64,000 nt of DNA, taken from Paenibacillus catalpae (GTDB lineage Bacteria > Bacillota > Bacilli > Paenibacillales > Paenibacillaceae). The DNA is taken from positions 1-64,000 of the forward strand of contig NZ_FOMT01000003.1 of the NCBI RefSeq assembly GCF_900112695.1, read 5' to 3'. A program made the translations under genes and the position numbers. Shown here piece after piece: positions 33,575-42,767 of the stretch. The first letter of the stretch is position 1, and every line of letters begins with the position of its first letter. The notes below the pieces were generated by a model. That model saw nothing but the letters and a program-made list of their open reading frames with translations, did not search any database and was not told the DNA's origin.

Positions 33575-33598
33575 AACCGCACGGAGCGCGGTTTTTTT
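33575..33598 (+). terminator. Terminator of the CBO0543-like gene
   Basis: AACCGC pairs with GCGGTT around a short loop, followed by seven T. Confidence 0.75.
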
Positions 33599-33644
33599 GT
33601 TATGTCTGCTCAAATTATTTGAGGCAGAGTATTTTATTTATAAA

Positions 33645-33679
33645 AGTACCTTGACAGTCAAGGTACTATGCTTTATTAT
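33645..33679 (+). promoter_or_regulatory. Promoter with embedded palindromic operator of the PadR operon
   Basis: -35 TTGACA (33651-33656), 17-nt spacer, -10 TATTAT (33674-33679). A perfect palindrome AGTACCTTGA-CAG-TCAAGGTACT (33645-33667) covers the -35 box. PadR regulators bind such dyads and repress their own operon, so this is a strong candidate operator. Confidence 0.8.
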
Positions 33680-33700
33680 GCAGTTATGGAGGTGATTTGC

Positions 33701-34030
33701 ATGAGCGAAAACAAGATCACATCCGACCTGCTTCGCGGACATACGGATACGATGATATTACGGCTCTTGTCTGAATCAGATCGCTATGGGTATGAAATTG
33801 TCAAATTGATTGCGGAGCGTTCAGGCGGTGAATATGAACTAAAGGAAGCAACGATGTATTCCAGCGTTAGGCGACTAGAGGCGGACGGTGATATCGAATG
33901 GTATTGGGGAGACGAATCACAAGGCGGCCGCCGCAAATACTTTAGAATTACCGAGAAGGGCAGAGAGATTTACGCCCGCAACAAAAGCAACTGGGAATAC
34001 GCAAAGCAAGTTCTTGAACACTTATTATAA
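33701..34030 (+). CDS. PadR family transcriptional regulator
   Basis: A 109-residue winged-helix protein: LLRGHTDTMILRLLSESDRYGYEIVKLI, then a wing rich in charged residues (GGRRKYFRITEKGREIY). PadR proteins repress genes for resistance transporters and respond to drugs or phenolics. ATG 33701 follows GGAGGTGATTTGC; the earlier in-frame ATG 33668 lies at the promoter. It heads an operon with a pentapeptide-repeat protein and an ABC exporter. Confidence 0.92.
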   Translation: MSENKITSDLLRGHTDTMILRLLSESDRYGYEIVKLIAERSGGEYELKEATMYSSVRRLEADGDIEWYWGDESQGGRRKYFRITEKGREIYARNKSNWEYAKQVLEHLL

Positions 34031-34045
34031 GGAGAGTGGATGTTA

Positions 34046-34912
34046 ATGAACGAGAAATTGACGAACTATCTGAACGGTGTTTTCGCAGCCTACGATGGGG
34101 TAAAAAGCGTACAGGAATTAAAGGCGGATCTGCAGAGCGATCTGCAGGAACGGTTCCGTGAACTCAAAAAAGAGGGCAAGGACGATGAAACGGCATTTCA
34201 GCTCACCATCGATAGCATCGGCGACATTGAGCAAACGGTACTAGAGGTTGCGAACCTCTCCCGCTCGCTGGAACGGCAGGTGGTTACAAATTTTAGCGCA
34301 AGCAACCTGGTGAAAAGCGATTTTGCAGGCGTTAAAGCCCATAAAGGACAGTTTAATGGCAGCGCGCTGCACGGTTCCGACTTTTCGGGCGCAGATTTGA
34401 CCGGCAGTACGTTTAAGAGCAGCGACGTACGCGAAGCCAATTTCGACGGCGCGAATCTAACAGATTGCAGCCTTTCCACGCTTGACCTGGCAAATGCGAG
34501 CTTCAATAAATCGATCCTCGTGCGAACCAATTTCAGCAAGTCGGGGCTTGACGGGGCCAAATTTACAGGAGTTAGACTTACTGACGTGTCGTTAACGATG
34601 ACCGATCTTAGAAAAACGATTTTTGAAGGTTGTTTATTTGATGGGGTTGACTTCAAGCTCTCCGATCTGAGCGGGCAGCGTTTTGACGGACAGACGTTTA
34701 TCGGCGTTATGTTCGACAAAGCGGCCTTAACCGAAGCTTCGTTCAAGGGCGCTACCTTAAAAAATGTTTCCTTCCAGCCGGGGTTTACGTTGACTAAGAA
34801 GTACTATCGCATGCTCAAAACGATCTGCTTTGACGGAGCGATGATGGATAAATTGACCTTTGCGCAGCTCAAAGGCATGGATGTAGATCTTTCAAAAGTT
34901 ACCGTCATTTAA
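34046..34912 (+). CDS. Pentapeptide-repeat protein with N-terminal permease-prefix-like domain
   Basis: A 288-residue protein. Residues about 1-75 are helical (LTNYLNGVFAAYDGVKSVQE; DETAFQLTIDSIGDIEQTVLE), like the domain commonly encoded next to PadR regulators. Residues about 85-260 are pentapeptide repeats of the A(D/N)LxF type (GSDFSGADLTGSTFKSSDVR), a right-handed square beta-helix. Such helices mimic DNA (Qnr-like) or act as scaffolds. ATG 34046 has AAGGAGAG 9 nt upstream; ATG 34040 is too close to it. Confidence 0.8.
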   Translation: MNEKLTNYLNGVFAAYDGVKSVQELKADLQSDLQERFRELKKEGKDDETAFQLTIDSIGDIEQTVLEVANLSRSLERQVVTNFSASNLVKSDFAGVKAHKGQFNGSALHGSDFSGADLTGSTFKSSDVREANFDGANLTDCSLSTLDLANASFNKSILVRTNFSKSGLDGAKFTGVRLTDVSLTMTDLRKTIFEGCLFDGVDFKLSDLSGQRFDGQTFIGVMFDKAALTEASFKGATLKNVSFQPGFTLTKKYYRMLKTICFDGAMMDKLTFAQLKGMDVDLSKVTVI

Positions 34913-34925
34913 GGGGGGAAACCAA

Positions 34926-35687
34926 ATGAAAAACACTGCCATTAAAGTGAAGGGGCTGCAGAAGTCTTACAAAGATCTTCAAGTCCTGAAGGGCGTAGAT
35001 TTCGAGGTGGAGAAGGGCAGTATCTTTGCACTGCTCGGCTCCAACGGGGCAGGAAAGACAACGGTTGTCAAAATTCTCACCACGCTGCTCAAACCGGATG
35101 GCGGAACCGCTGCCGTGAGCGGATTTGATGCAGCATCACAACCGGATCAAGTTCGTCAGACGATCAGTCTGACCGGGCAGTTTGCCGCCGTGGATGAAAT
35201 TTTGACGGCCAGAGAAAATCTGGTCATGATCGCCAAGCTGAGATACCTCAAAAACCCGCGCCAGGTTGCGGATGACCTGTTGCAGCGCTTCGGCTTAACA
35301 GATGCTGCGGACCGCAGAGTGTCTACTTATTCCGGGGGCATGCGACGCAGGCTCGACATCGCTTTGAGCATGGTTGGAAAACCGCAGATTATTTTTCTCG
35401 ATGAGCCGACCACCGGGCTTGACCCAGAGGCTCGGATCGAGGTGTGGAAGATAGTCAAAGAACTGGCGGCCGGCGGGACGACCGTACTTCTTACCACGCA
35501 GTATTTGGAGGAGGCGGAGCAGCTTGCCGACAAGATTGCCATTTTGCACGAAGGCAGAATTATCGCGAGCGGTACGTTACAGGAGCTAAAGAAGATGTTC
35601 CCGACCACAAAGGTGGAGTATGTCGAGAAGCAACCGTCGTTAGAGGAGATTTTTCTCGCAATCATCGGTAAAAGGGAGGCTGTTTAA
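34926..35687 (+). CDS. ABC exporter ATP-binding protein (DrrA-like)
   Basis: A 253-residue ATPase with Walker A LLGSNGAGKTTVVKIL, signature YSGGMRRRLDIALSM, Walker B IIFLDEPTTGLDPEAR and the H-loop region. The short C-terminal tail (SLEEIFLAIIGKREAV) is like daunorubicin-resistance ATPases. It ends directly before its permease partner and probably powers export of a drug or lipid-like compound. Confidence 0.93.
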   Translation: MKNTAIKVKGLQKSYKDLQVLKGVDFEVEKGSIFALLGSNGAGKTTVVKILTTLLKPDGGTAAVSGFDAASQPDQVRQTISLTGQFAAVDEILTARENLVMIAKLRYLKNPRQVADDLLQRFGLTDAADRRVSTYSGGMRRRLDIALSMVGKPQIIFLDEPTTGLDPEARIEVWKIVKELAAGGTTVLLTTQYLEEAEQLADKIAILHEGRIIASGTLQELKKMFPTTKVEYVEKQPSLEEIFLAIIGKREAV

Positions 35688-36455
35688 ATGGAAACGGCAA
35701 AGAAGCATTTCTTCATCGATATTAGCGTTATGCTTGGACGCTCCATGCGTCACATTTTCCGCAGCATGGACACCATCATTACGGTTACCGTCACGCCGAT
35801 CGCGATGATGCTGCTGTTCGTCTACGTATTAGGCGGTGCCATCGAGACCGGTACGGATAATTATGTGAATTACTTGTTGCCCGGAATCCTTCTTATGGCG
35901 ATTGCCAGCGGAATATCCTACACGGCTTTCCGTTTGTTTACGGATGTACAGCGGGGCATATTCGAACGATTTCAAACGATGCCGATCTCACGTTCCGCCT
36001 TGCTTTGGGGTCATGTACTGACTTCGCTTGCATCCAACGCCATATCGGTGGTCGTCATCATTCTCGTAGCGTTAATCATGGGTTTTCGTTCGTCCGCGGG
36101 AGTGCTGCCATGGCTTGCCGTAGCGGGGATCCTCGCTCTGTTCACGCTGGCGTTAACATGGGTCGCAGCCATAGCCGGACTGTCCGCAAAAACGGTCGAT
36201 GGCGCGAGCGCCTTTTCCTACCCCCTAATCTTCCTTCCCTTTATCAGCTCCGCCTTTGTGCCAACCGATTCAATGCCAACTGTTGTTCGCGTCTTTGCCG
36301 AAAACCAGCCGGTGACCTCTATCGTAGAATCCATCCGCGCCTTGCTGTCGGATCAGCCGGTGGGCAACGACATCTGGATTGCGCTTGCGTGGTGCGTCGG
36401 AATTATGCTCGTAGCTTATATTTTTGCAATGAGGGTTTATAAAAAGAGAGTGTAA
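35688..36455 (+). CDS. ABC-2 type exporter permease (DrrB-like)
   Basis: A 255-residue integral membrane protein with six predicted helices; the conserved ABC-2 segment PLIFLPFISSAFVPTDSMP lies near residue 180. It begins directly after the ATPase stop, so the two are translationally linked. The neighbouring PadR gene suggests induction by the exported compound. Confidence 0.92.
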   Translation: METAKKHFFIDISVMLGRSMRHIFRSMDTIITVTVTPIAMMLLFVYVLGGAIETGTDNYVNYLLPGILLMAIASGISYTAFRLFTDVQRGIFERFQTMPISRSALLWGHVLTSLASNAISVVVIILVALIMGFRSSAGVLPWLAVAGILALFTLALTWVAAIAGLSAKTVDGASAFSYPLIFLPFISSAFVPTDSMPTVVRVFAENQPVTSIVESIRALLSDQPVGNDIWIALAWCVGIMLVAYIFAMRVYKKRV

Positions 36456-36483
36456 AACCGTCGACAGGCAGTTAACGGTGTTG

Positions 36484-36528
36484 GGACACGATAGATATCT
36501 ATTTCGGAAGGAACAAGTGATCGTGTCC
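36484..36528 (+). repeat. Inverted repeat after the ABC exporter operon
   Basis: GGACACGAT (36484-36492) pairs with ATCGTGTCC (36520-36528) across 27 nt. No T tract follows on the plus strand, so terminator function is doubtful. Confidence 0.4.
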
Positions 36529-36560
36529 TTAAGCTGCTCGAAATTTGATAGCAAGTTTAT

Positions 36561-37877
36561 TCAGGAAGCATGCTTCCATTTATGCGACATAAACACTGTC
36601 AAGCACCCGATCAAGGCCAGAAATCCAATGCTTATGTAAAAACCAGGCCGGCTTGTGGCATGAAACAAAGTACCGCATATTGCCATGATGATAAAGCTAA
36701 CCCCGATCCAACGCTTAGCTTGTCCCCATTGGCCAAGTTGCAGCAGCCTGCCTGATGTCAACAGAATGAATATCCAGTTATACAACAGCATTAAGGCTGC
36801 CGCCGTCGTAATGTACTCGTAAACGCTGTCGGGCATAAGCAAGGCTAGCAAGATGGAACCGGCAAGCATGATTATGGTTATGCCGAAGGCAAAGTAAGGC
36901 ATGCTGCGTTTGCCTTTACTGACCTTGCAGAACAAGGAAGGGGCATTTCCGTCTTTAGCTAAAGTGACCAGAATTTTTGTGACAGCGAATAAGGAAGCAA
37001 TCATCGTTGAGAAACCGGCTATTATGAAAGCCGCGTTAAAAAAATGCGGGACAAAAACAATCCCGTAGCCTTTCAAAGACGAGACGAATGGACTCTCTTT
37101 CTTTTCAATTGAAGTCCAAGGCGCGAGACTAAGCGCAAGGGTAAGCGATAGAATGTACAGAGCCGTCAGAGTGATGATCATGACTCGACCGGACTTGGGT
37201 GCTTCCTTGGGATCCTTGAGCCGAATCGCCAACAACCCCATAACCTCGATTCCTCCAAAAGAGTAAAAGGCATAAATCATGCTGGCCCAGCTTTCCTTCA
37301 TACCTTGTGGGAATAATGGCAGCGGCCATTTCGGTTCATGCTTGCCCACTCCGAGGATTCCCATCAGGGCTAACACGGCAATAATGACGAATATGACAAT
37401 TGCAGCCAGCTTAATGACCGCAAAGATATGCTCCATTCTTTCGAAGCCCTTCGTTCCAATCGCAATAATTCCGATACCCAGTAAGGCATAGATCGAAGCG
37501 AATATCCATAAGGGAACATTCGGGAACCACAGCCTTGTAAATAAGGACAGCGCCGCCATTTGGCTCCCCATTATTAATAACTCTGAGGACCAGTACACCC
37601 ATCCGCTTGAAAATCCGGCCCAACGTCCAAACGCCTTCTTGGAATAGGCACAAAAAGATCCGTCCATAGGGTCGGCAGCCGTCATTTTTGCTAAGAAATC
37701 AAAGACAACAAAGGTTGAGAAGGCAGCGAGAATAAAAGCAATAAGAATCGCATTTCCTCCGACCCTTATTCCTACGCCTGTGCCCAGGAAATACCCCGTG
37801 CCAATGGTACATGCAACACCCATAAGTGATAGTTGCCACCATTGAAGAGGCTTTTCCGCGCTTTTCTGTTGACTCAT
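36561..37877 (-). CDS. APC family amino acid permease
   Basis: A 438-residue transporter with about 12 membrane helices and the APC start LSLMGVACTIGTGYFLGTGVGI. The mid-protein segment FYSFGGIEVMGLLAIRLKDP is also typical. It probably imports an amino acid by proton symport; substrate unknown. ATG 37877 (MSQQKSAEK) has GGGAGAG about 6 nt upstream, so the longer frame to 37907 is not used. Confidence 0.88.
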   Translation of the reverse strand: MSQQKSAEKPLQWWQLSLMGVACTIGTGYFLGTGVGIRVGGNAILIAFILAAFSTFVVFDFLAKMTAADPMDGSFCAYSKKAFGRWAGFSSGWVYWSSELLIMGSQMAALSLFTRLWFPNVPLWIFASIYALLGIGIIAIGTKGFERMEHIFAVIKLAAIVIFVIIAVLALMGILGVGKHEPKWPLPLFPQGMKESWASMIYAFYSFGGIEVMGLLAIRLKDPKEAPKSGRVMIITLTALYILSLTLALSLAPWTSIEKKESPFVSSLKGYGIVFVPHFFNAAFIIAGFSTMIASLFAVTKILVTLAKDGNAPSLFCKVSKGKRSMPYFAFGITIIMLAGSILLALLMPDSVYEYITTAAALMLLYNWIFILLTSGRLLQLGQWGQAKRWIGVSFIIMAICGTLFHATSRPGFYISIGFLALIGCLTVFMSHKWKHAS

Positions 37878-37944
37878 TCCCATCTCTCCCATAATCACTT
37901 CATACAAGTGATAGTGTGAGGAGAACCCGCGAGGAATATTCCCT

Positions 37945-38571
37945 TTAATGAATCAATTCCCTGATGGCTTCGATGCCAAAATATAAACCAAATCCAATTA
38001 AGGATAAGCCGGAGAGAACGGAAATGAGGGACAATGCGCGATCATTCAAAAAACGGTGAAAATGGCTGGATACGGCGGCCATGGACAAATCCCATATAAA
38101 TACCCCTAACAATATACCTGATGTACAAACGAGGAGCTGGCTTGGCTCAAATTTTTTTGTCGCTTCCGCAAGAACCGAACCGTAAATACCGATCCAGAAC
38201 ATGATCGTCAAAGGATTGAGCACCGATAAGATGAAGTCTGTCCCATATGATTTCAGGCCAGACTCTTTCACTTTGTTTCGATGGAATAGCTCCGTTTTAA
38301 CCCCTTGCAGGCTTATGATTCCGGTATACAGCAGAACGAAACAGCCAAAAGACCACAGCAGGGTTTTCATAAAAGGGTTATCCAAAAAATGAACGGTGCC
38401 TAAGTAAACGACCAATAAATAAAGGATATCTACGGTCATAGATCCTAATCCAAGGAGCCATGCGTTCCAAAATCCGCTTCGAATTCCGCGTTCCATCTGT
38501 GCAGCATTAATGGGACCGATTGGAGCGGCTAAGGAGAGCCCGAGTAAAATATATTCGAAATAAAATGACAT
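37945..38571 (-). CDS. LysE family amino acid exporter
   Basis: A 208-residue protein with six helices and the LysE/RhtB start LGLSLAAPIGPINAAQMERG, followed by DILYLLVVYLG and SVLNPLTIMFWIGIYG. It exports amino acids. ATG 38571 has GGGGGTC 9 nt upstream on the minus strand; the frame extends 32 codons further without a site. It and the APC permease (69 nt apart) run in the same direction and may act on a common amino acid. Confidence 0.88.
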   Translation of the reverse strand: MSFYFEYILLGLSLAAPIGPINAAQMERGIRSGFWNAWLLGLGSMTVDILYLLVVYLGTVHFLDNPFMKTLLWSFGCFVLLYTGIISLQGVKTELFHRNKVKESGLKSYGTDFILSVLNPLTIMFWIGIYGSVLAEATKKFEPSQLLVCTSGILLGVFIWDLSMAAVSSHFHRFLNDRALSLISVLSGLSLIGFGLYFGIEAIRELIH

Positions 38572-38728
38572 CAACGTATTGACCCCCTGAATCAAATAGG
38601 CTTGTACTAATCTATTCAGGGTTATCGAACGATTATGGTATTCAACCTTGATTTTCTGACCGAACAAGGAACATAGGACAACGGCTTGTCCGCAATTTAC
38701 CGTAGAAAGCAGCGAGAGATCTCAATAT

Positions 38729-38770
38729 AAAAATAGCGTTGCAGAGATAGCCCTCTGCAACGCTATTTTT
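38729..38770. terminator. Bidirectional hairpin terminator
   Basis: AAATAGCGTTGCAGAG pairs perfectly with CTCTGCAACGCTATTT, flanked by A on one side and T on the other. It lies 3' of the 51-residue minus-strand gene. Confidence 0.85.
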
Positions 38771-38820
38771 ATGAAAATCACCTTTTCAATACGTATGCGA
38801 GTTAGTCGATCCGGTGCGGA

Positions 38821-38976
38821 TTAAAACATCGGCAGGAGGTATTTCGCGATGAAATACAGCACCCCGAAAGTAATAATCACATAAGCAAAGTATTTGATAA
38901 ATGTGGATGCTACACGGCTCGGATCGTGCTTTTTCTCGATATGGCGTTCTTCGTAATTGCGCTGTTGAACGGACAT
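38821..38976 (-). CDS. 51-residue single-helix membrane protein
   Basis: This short minus-strand gene starts MSVQQRNYEERHIEKKHDPS, a charged cytoplasmic segment, followed by one hydrophobic helix (FIKYFAYVIITFGVLYFIAK) and LLPMF. A matching terminator lies 50 nt downstream and codon use looks normal, so it appears real. I do not recognise the family; it has the look of small conserved Paenibacillus membrane proteins. Confidence 0.65.
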   Translation of the reverse strand: MSVQQRNYEERHIEKKHDPSRVASTFIKYFAYVIITFGVLYFIAKYLLPMF

Positions 38977-39190
38977 TCGGATCACCGTCCTCGATTTTTT
39001 TTGGCGAGACTTCTTATTGTTTTTGTACCCGAAGCGGCCTGGAATGAAACTGGTACATCACTAATCATTACAATCCGACCCTCAGGACAGCTTTGTTTAA
39101 TCCCAAACTATAAAGGATAAGATCCACTCATGGTTTTCAATTTCCCTCAAATCTACAATAAAACTATCACAAGAGAGAAGGGAAAACGCT

Positions 39191-40114
39191 ATGAAAAATG
39201 GAGTCATTCGGGAATTGTTTAAAAATCGCACCTTACTGCTTATGTTCCTCCCTGTAGCGGTACTCCTATTTTTGTTCAACTACCTGCCGCTGGCCGGACT
39301 TGTAATCGCCTTCAAAGATTTCGACTTTACGAAAGGCATCTTCGGCAGCAACTGGATGAACCCGCTGCTTGATAACTTTGATTACCTGTTCTCATCGGAC
39401 ACGGCGTTCCGGGCAGTGAGGAACACGATTTTGCTAAATGTGCTGTTCATCACTGTAGGCCTGATCTTTGAAGTCGGGTTCGCGCTTCTGCTCAATGAGG
39501 TCAGGAACAAATATTTCAAACGGGTATCGCAATCGCTTACGTTCCTGCCGTTCTTTATCTCCTGGATCGTCGTTGGCGTATTCGCCTACAATCTGCTCGA
39601 TTTCGAGAGCGGCGCGATTAACCACTTCCTTGCAAGCATTGGCCTCCAGCCGATCGACTTCTATAGTGAAGCGGGCCTCTGGCCAATCATTCTCACCATC
39701 GCGGTGAGATGGAAGGCGACCGGATACGGCACCATCATCTATCTGGCAGCATTGACCTCTATCGATAATTCTTACTATGAAGCAGCCTCGATCGACGGGG
39801 CGACGAGATGGCAGCAGATCCGTTATATCAGTCTTCCGATGCTGAGACCAACGATCATCATATTAACGCTGCTGGCCGTAGGCAGAATTATGAATGCGGA
39901 CTTCGGCATGTTTTACGCGATGGTTGGAGATGCTTCGCTGCTCTTCCCGACAACGGATGTTATCGATACGTTTGTGTACCGCAGCTTGCGCAAATCCGGC
40001 GATATCGGAATGGCTTCCGCAGCAGGCTTCCTGCAGTCGATGATTGCCTTCGTTCTGGTCATTGCCAGCAACTACGCAGCACGCAAGATCGATAAAGATT
40101 CGGCCATCTTCTAG
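39191..40114 (+). CDS. Sugar ABC transporter permease, LplB type
   Basis: A 307-residue permease with six helices and the conserved EAA loop (YYEAASIDGATRWQQIRYIS) that contacts the ATPase. The start (MFLPVAVLLFLFNYLPLAGLVIAFKDF) is typical of LplB-like permeases in Paenibacillus oligosaccharide importers. AGAAGGGA precedes the ATG. It is the first gene of a permease-permease-binding-protein operon with no ATPase, which usually relies on a shared MsmX-type ATPase. Confidence 0.92.
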   Translation: MKNGVIRELFKNRTLLLMFLPVAVLLFLFNYLPLAGLVIAFKDFDFTKGIFGSNWMNPLLDNFDYLFSSDTAFRAVRNTILLNVLFITVGLIFEVGFALLLNEVRNKYFKRVSQSLTFLPFFISWIVVGVFAYNLLDFESGAINHFLASIGLQPIDFYSEAGLWPIILTIAVRWKATGYGTIIYLAALTSIDNSYYEAASIDGATRWQQIRYISLPMLRPTIIILTLLAVGRIMNADFGMFYAMVGDASLLFPTTDVIDTFVYRSLRKSGDIGMASAAGFLQSMIAFVLVIASNYAARKIDKDSAIF

Positions 40115-40131
40115 AACGGAGGAAACACGAT

Positions 40132-41016
40132 ATGCTTGCCAAAAAAATCTCAATCTCGCAGTCTCTGATCATTATCATCATCTCCCTGTTCAGCTTATCC
40201 TGTTTATTTCCATTCATTATGGTTATTTCGGGCTCGCTAAGCACGGAGAAAGACATTATTAACTACGGCTATTCGCTGTGGCCGCATCACGTTACGTTTG
40301 ACTCCTACCGGATCCTGTTCCTAGGCTCCAACCGGATTATCGATGCATACGGCATCAGTATTCTTGTTACGGTGGCCGGCACAATCATGTCCGTATTCGT
40401 CACCAGCATGGGCGCTTACGTGATGGCGAGGCGTTCTTTCAAGTACCGGAATATTTTATCCGTCTACGTCATCATTACCATGTTGTTCAACGGCGGTCTC
40501 GTGCCATGGTATATCATCTGCGTTCATTATCTCGATCTGAAAGACTCGCTGTGGGCACTCATTCTGCCGATGCTCGCCAATGCGTTCAATATGTTCCTGA
40601 TCCGCAATTTCATGCATTCGATTCCGGAGGAGATTAATGAGTCGGCGAAAATGGACGGTGCCGGTGAGTTCAAAATTTTTTATAAGCTCATTATGCCGCT
40701 GTCGCTTCCCGTACTCGCAACCGTTGGTTTGTTCGTTGCCTTGAGCTACTGGAACGACTGGTTCCTCGGTCTTATGTTTATCGACAAACAGGAGCTTCAG
40801 CCGCTGCAGCTGCTGCTGCGGACGCTAGTCTCCAACGTCGAGTTCCTGAAGAGCTCCAGCAACGCTTCCGCGATGCAGCGCATATCGGCGCAAATTCCGT
40901 CGGAATCAATCAAGATGGCGCTCACTGTCGTCACGATCGGGCCAATCGTTTTCCTGTACCCGTTCGTACAGCGTTATTTCGTTAAAGGCCTCATGGTAGG
41001 CGCGGTAAAAGGATGA
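40132..41016 (+). CDS. Carbohydrate ABC transporter permease, YtcP type
   Basis: A 294-residue permease with six helices and EAA loop INESAKMDGAGEFKIFYKLI. The C-terminal segment FVQRYFVKGLMVGAVKG is the hallmark of YtcP/LplC-like permeases. It follows its partner by 17 nt with GGAGGAA before the ATG. Confidence 0.93.
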   Translation: MLAKKISISQSLIIIIISLFSLSCLFPFIMVISGSLSTEKDIINYGYSLWPHHVTFDSYRILFLGSNRIIDAYGISILVTVAGTIMSVFVTSMGAYVMARRSFKYRNILSVYVIITMLFNGGLVPWYIICVHYLDLKDSLWALILPMLANAFNMFLIRNFMHSIPEEINESAKMDGAGEFKIFYKLIMPLSLPVLATVGLFVALSYWNDWFLGLMFIDKQELQPLQLLLRTLVSNVEFLKSSSNASAMQRISAQIPSESIKMALTVVTIGPIVFLYPFVQRYFVKGLMVGAVKG

Positions 41017-41072
41017 CTATATCGGCTAACGCCGTGTAGTATATAAATGACAAGCATAAGGGAGAGGTCAGG

Positions 41073-42638
41073 ATGAAGAAGAAGATCCGCATCATGTCGT
41101 TAGCCCTCGCAGCTACGATGTCAATGAGCATTATGCTCTCGGCATGCAGCTCGAACAACGGCAATGGCAACACGCCAAGCAACAGCGGTGGCAGCAACAC
41201 TCCTAAGGAAAGCTCGCAAACCGACAACACAGAACCGGAAAAAGAAGTGACGCTGAAGTTCTACTTCGGCGGAGACAAGAAAGCCGCTACGGATGAAGTA
41301 TGGTCCAAGGTCAGCGAGTACGTGAAAGATAAAGGACTTAACGTTAAATTCGATATTAACTTTATACCGTTTGGCGATTTCAAGGATAAAATGCTCGTTA
41401 TGGCCGCTTCCGGCGACAAATGGGATATGAACTTTGACGGCGACTGGCTGTCGTATAAGCAAATGGCTGCAAAAGGCTCCTACATGACGCTGAACGATCT
41501 GCTGCCGGAATATGCGCCTAATCTCTATAAGAAATATGAAGAGCAGGGTACGCTTGGCGCAGCTACGGTGAACGGCAACATTGTTGGTCTGCCATGGACA
41601 ATGAAGATGAATGAACGCAAATTTATGGCTTGGCGCTCCGATTTGACGGAGAAGGCGGGAATCGATATTCCGGAAGGCTCGATCAAAACGATTGAAGATA
41701 TTGACAAATTGCTTCGTCAGATGAAGGAAGCTTATCCGAACGAAAGAATTAACCGCACAACGCCGCTGTCCGTTTATATGGTCCGCGATGAGTGGGTGGA
41801 TCTGAACTTCCATGGGCTGGGCTTCTACTTGAATGACGAGAACGTAAAAGTGCAACCGGTAGAGCAGCAGCCCTTTTATTTGGAAGCATCCAAGCTGGTC
41901 AAAACATGGTATGACGAGAACCTGATTAACCGTGACGCCATGATCGACAAAACGGATGGCGCAGCAGAGTGGAGAAACGGCAAGATGCTCGTGACGCTTA
42001 CCTCCCATGAATGGGTTAAAGCGAACCCCGGCTTCTCCGATCCGACGTACAAACTGGCTTCCTCCGAGCTTTACCCGGACAAACGTTTCGTTAACCGCAC
42101 GGCGCTTGCTAACGTTGTAGCGATCAACCGCAACTCCAAAAACGCCGACCGCGTTCTTCGTTTCCTTGACATGATTGAAACGGACAAAACGCTTTATGAT
42201 CTTGTTCAATATGGTATCGAGGGCAAAACGTACGTCCTGAACGGTGATACCGCTGAATATCCTGAAGGCATGGATACGACTACAAGCAACTACATGGAGT
42301 GGGGCGGCCAATGGGCGTTCTGGAAGCCGCAATTCATGCGTCCAACAATGACGTACGGACCTGATTTCTGGGTAAACGAAGCGAAATTCGCAAGCGAGCC
42401 CAACAATGTCAACTCGCCAATCGACGGTCTTTTCCTTGCGGAAGACACGATGAAGAACGAGCTGGCCAAGCGCGACGCAGCAAGCGACGAGCTGAGCAGG
42501 CCAATTGAATTCGGCGTTGTGAAGGATGTAGAGAAAGCAGTTAACGATTATATCGAGACGCAAAAGAAAAATGGTCTTGATACGATTATCGCTGAGACTC
42601 AAAAACAAATCGACGCGTTCCTTGCTGACAAGAAGTAA
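41073..42638 (+). CDS. Oligosaccharide-binding lipoprotein, LplA type
   Basis: A 521-residue lipoprotein: signal peptide with lipobox MLSACSS (Cys25), a Gly/Asn/Ser-rich linker, then an SBP_bac_1 domain (VTLKFYFGGDKKAATDEVW). DUF3502-like or LplA-type C-terminal features include INSPIDGLFL-like VNSPIDGLFLAED. It captures oligosaccharides for the two permeases upstream. The large surface protein downstream could supply these sugars. Confidence 0.92.
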   Translation: MKKKIRIMSLALAATMSMSIMLSACSSNNGNGNTPSNSGGSNTPKESSQTDNTEPEKEVTLKFYFGGDKKAATDEVWSKVSEYVKDKGLNVKFDINFIPFGDFKDKMLVMAASGDKWDMNFDGDWLSYKQMAAKGSYMTLNDLLPEYAPNLYKKYEEQGTLGAATVNGNIVGLPWTMKMNERKFMAWRSDLTEKAGIDIPEGSIKTIEDIDKLLRQMKEAYPNERINRTTPLSVYMVRDEWVDLNFHGLGFYLNDENVKVQPVEQQPFYLEASKLVKTWYDENLINRDAMIDKTDGAAEWRNGKMLVTLTSHEWVKANPGFSDPTYKLASSELYPDKRFVNRTALANVVAINRNSKNADRVLRFLDMIETDKTLYDLVQYGIEGKTYVLNGDTAEYPEGMDTTTSNYMEWGGQWAFWKPQFMRPTMTYGPDFWVNEAKFASEPNNVNSPIDGLFLAEDTMKNELAKRDAASDELSRPIEFGVVKDVEKAVNDYIETQKKNGLDTIIAETQKQIDAFLADKK

Positions 42639-42667
42639 GAACATCTAACATATCGCACAGACACTCG

Positions 42668-42711
42668 AAGAGAAGCCAGCCTGATGACACCTATAGGGGG
42701 CTTCTCTTTTT
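42668..42711 (+). terminator. Terminator of the sugar ABC transporter operon
   Basis: AAGAGAAGCC pairs with GGCTTCTCTT, followed by T residues. It separates the transporter genes from the surface-protein gene. Confidence 0.8.
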
Positions 42712-42767
42712 CTCGGAATTGTAAGCGAATACAACACTCAAATACATGGCAAAATGGAGGTTTGATT

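Noticed and set aside
41121-42644. 507-codon minus-strand frame
   Set aside because: It is the antisense shadow of the binding-protein gene with a conserved plus-strand fold; no ribosome site or family match.
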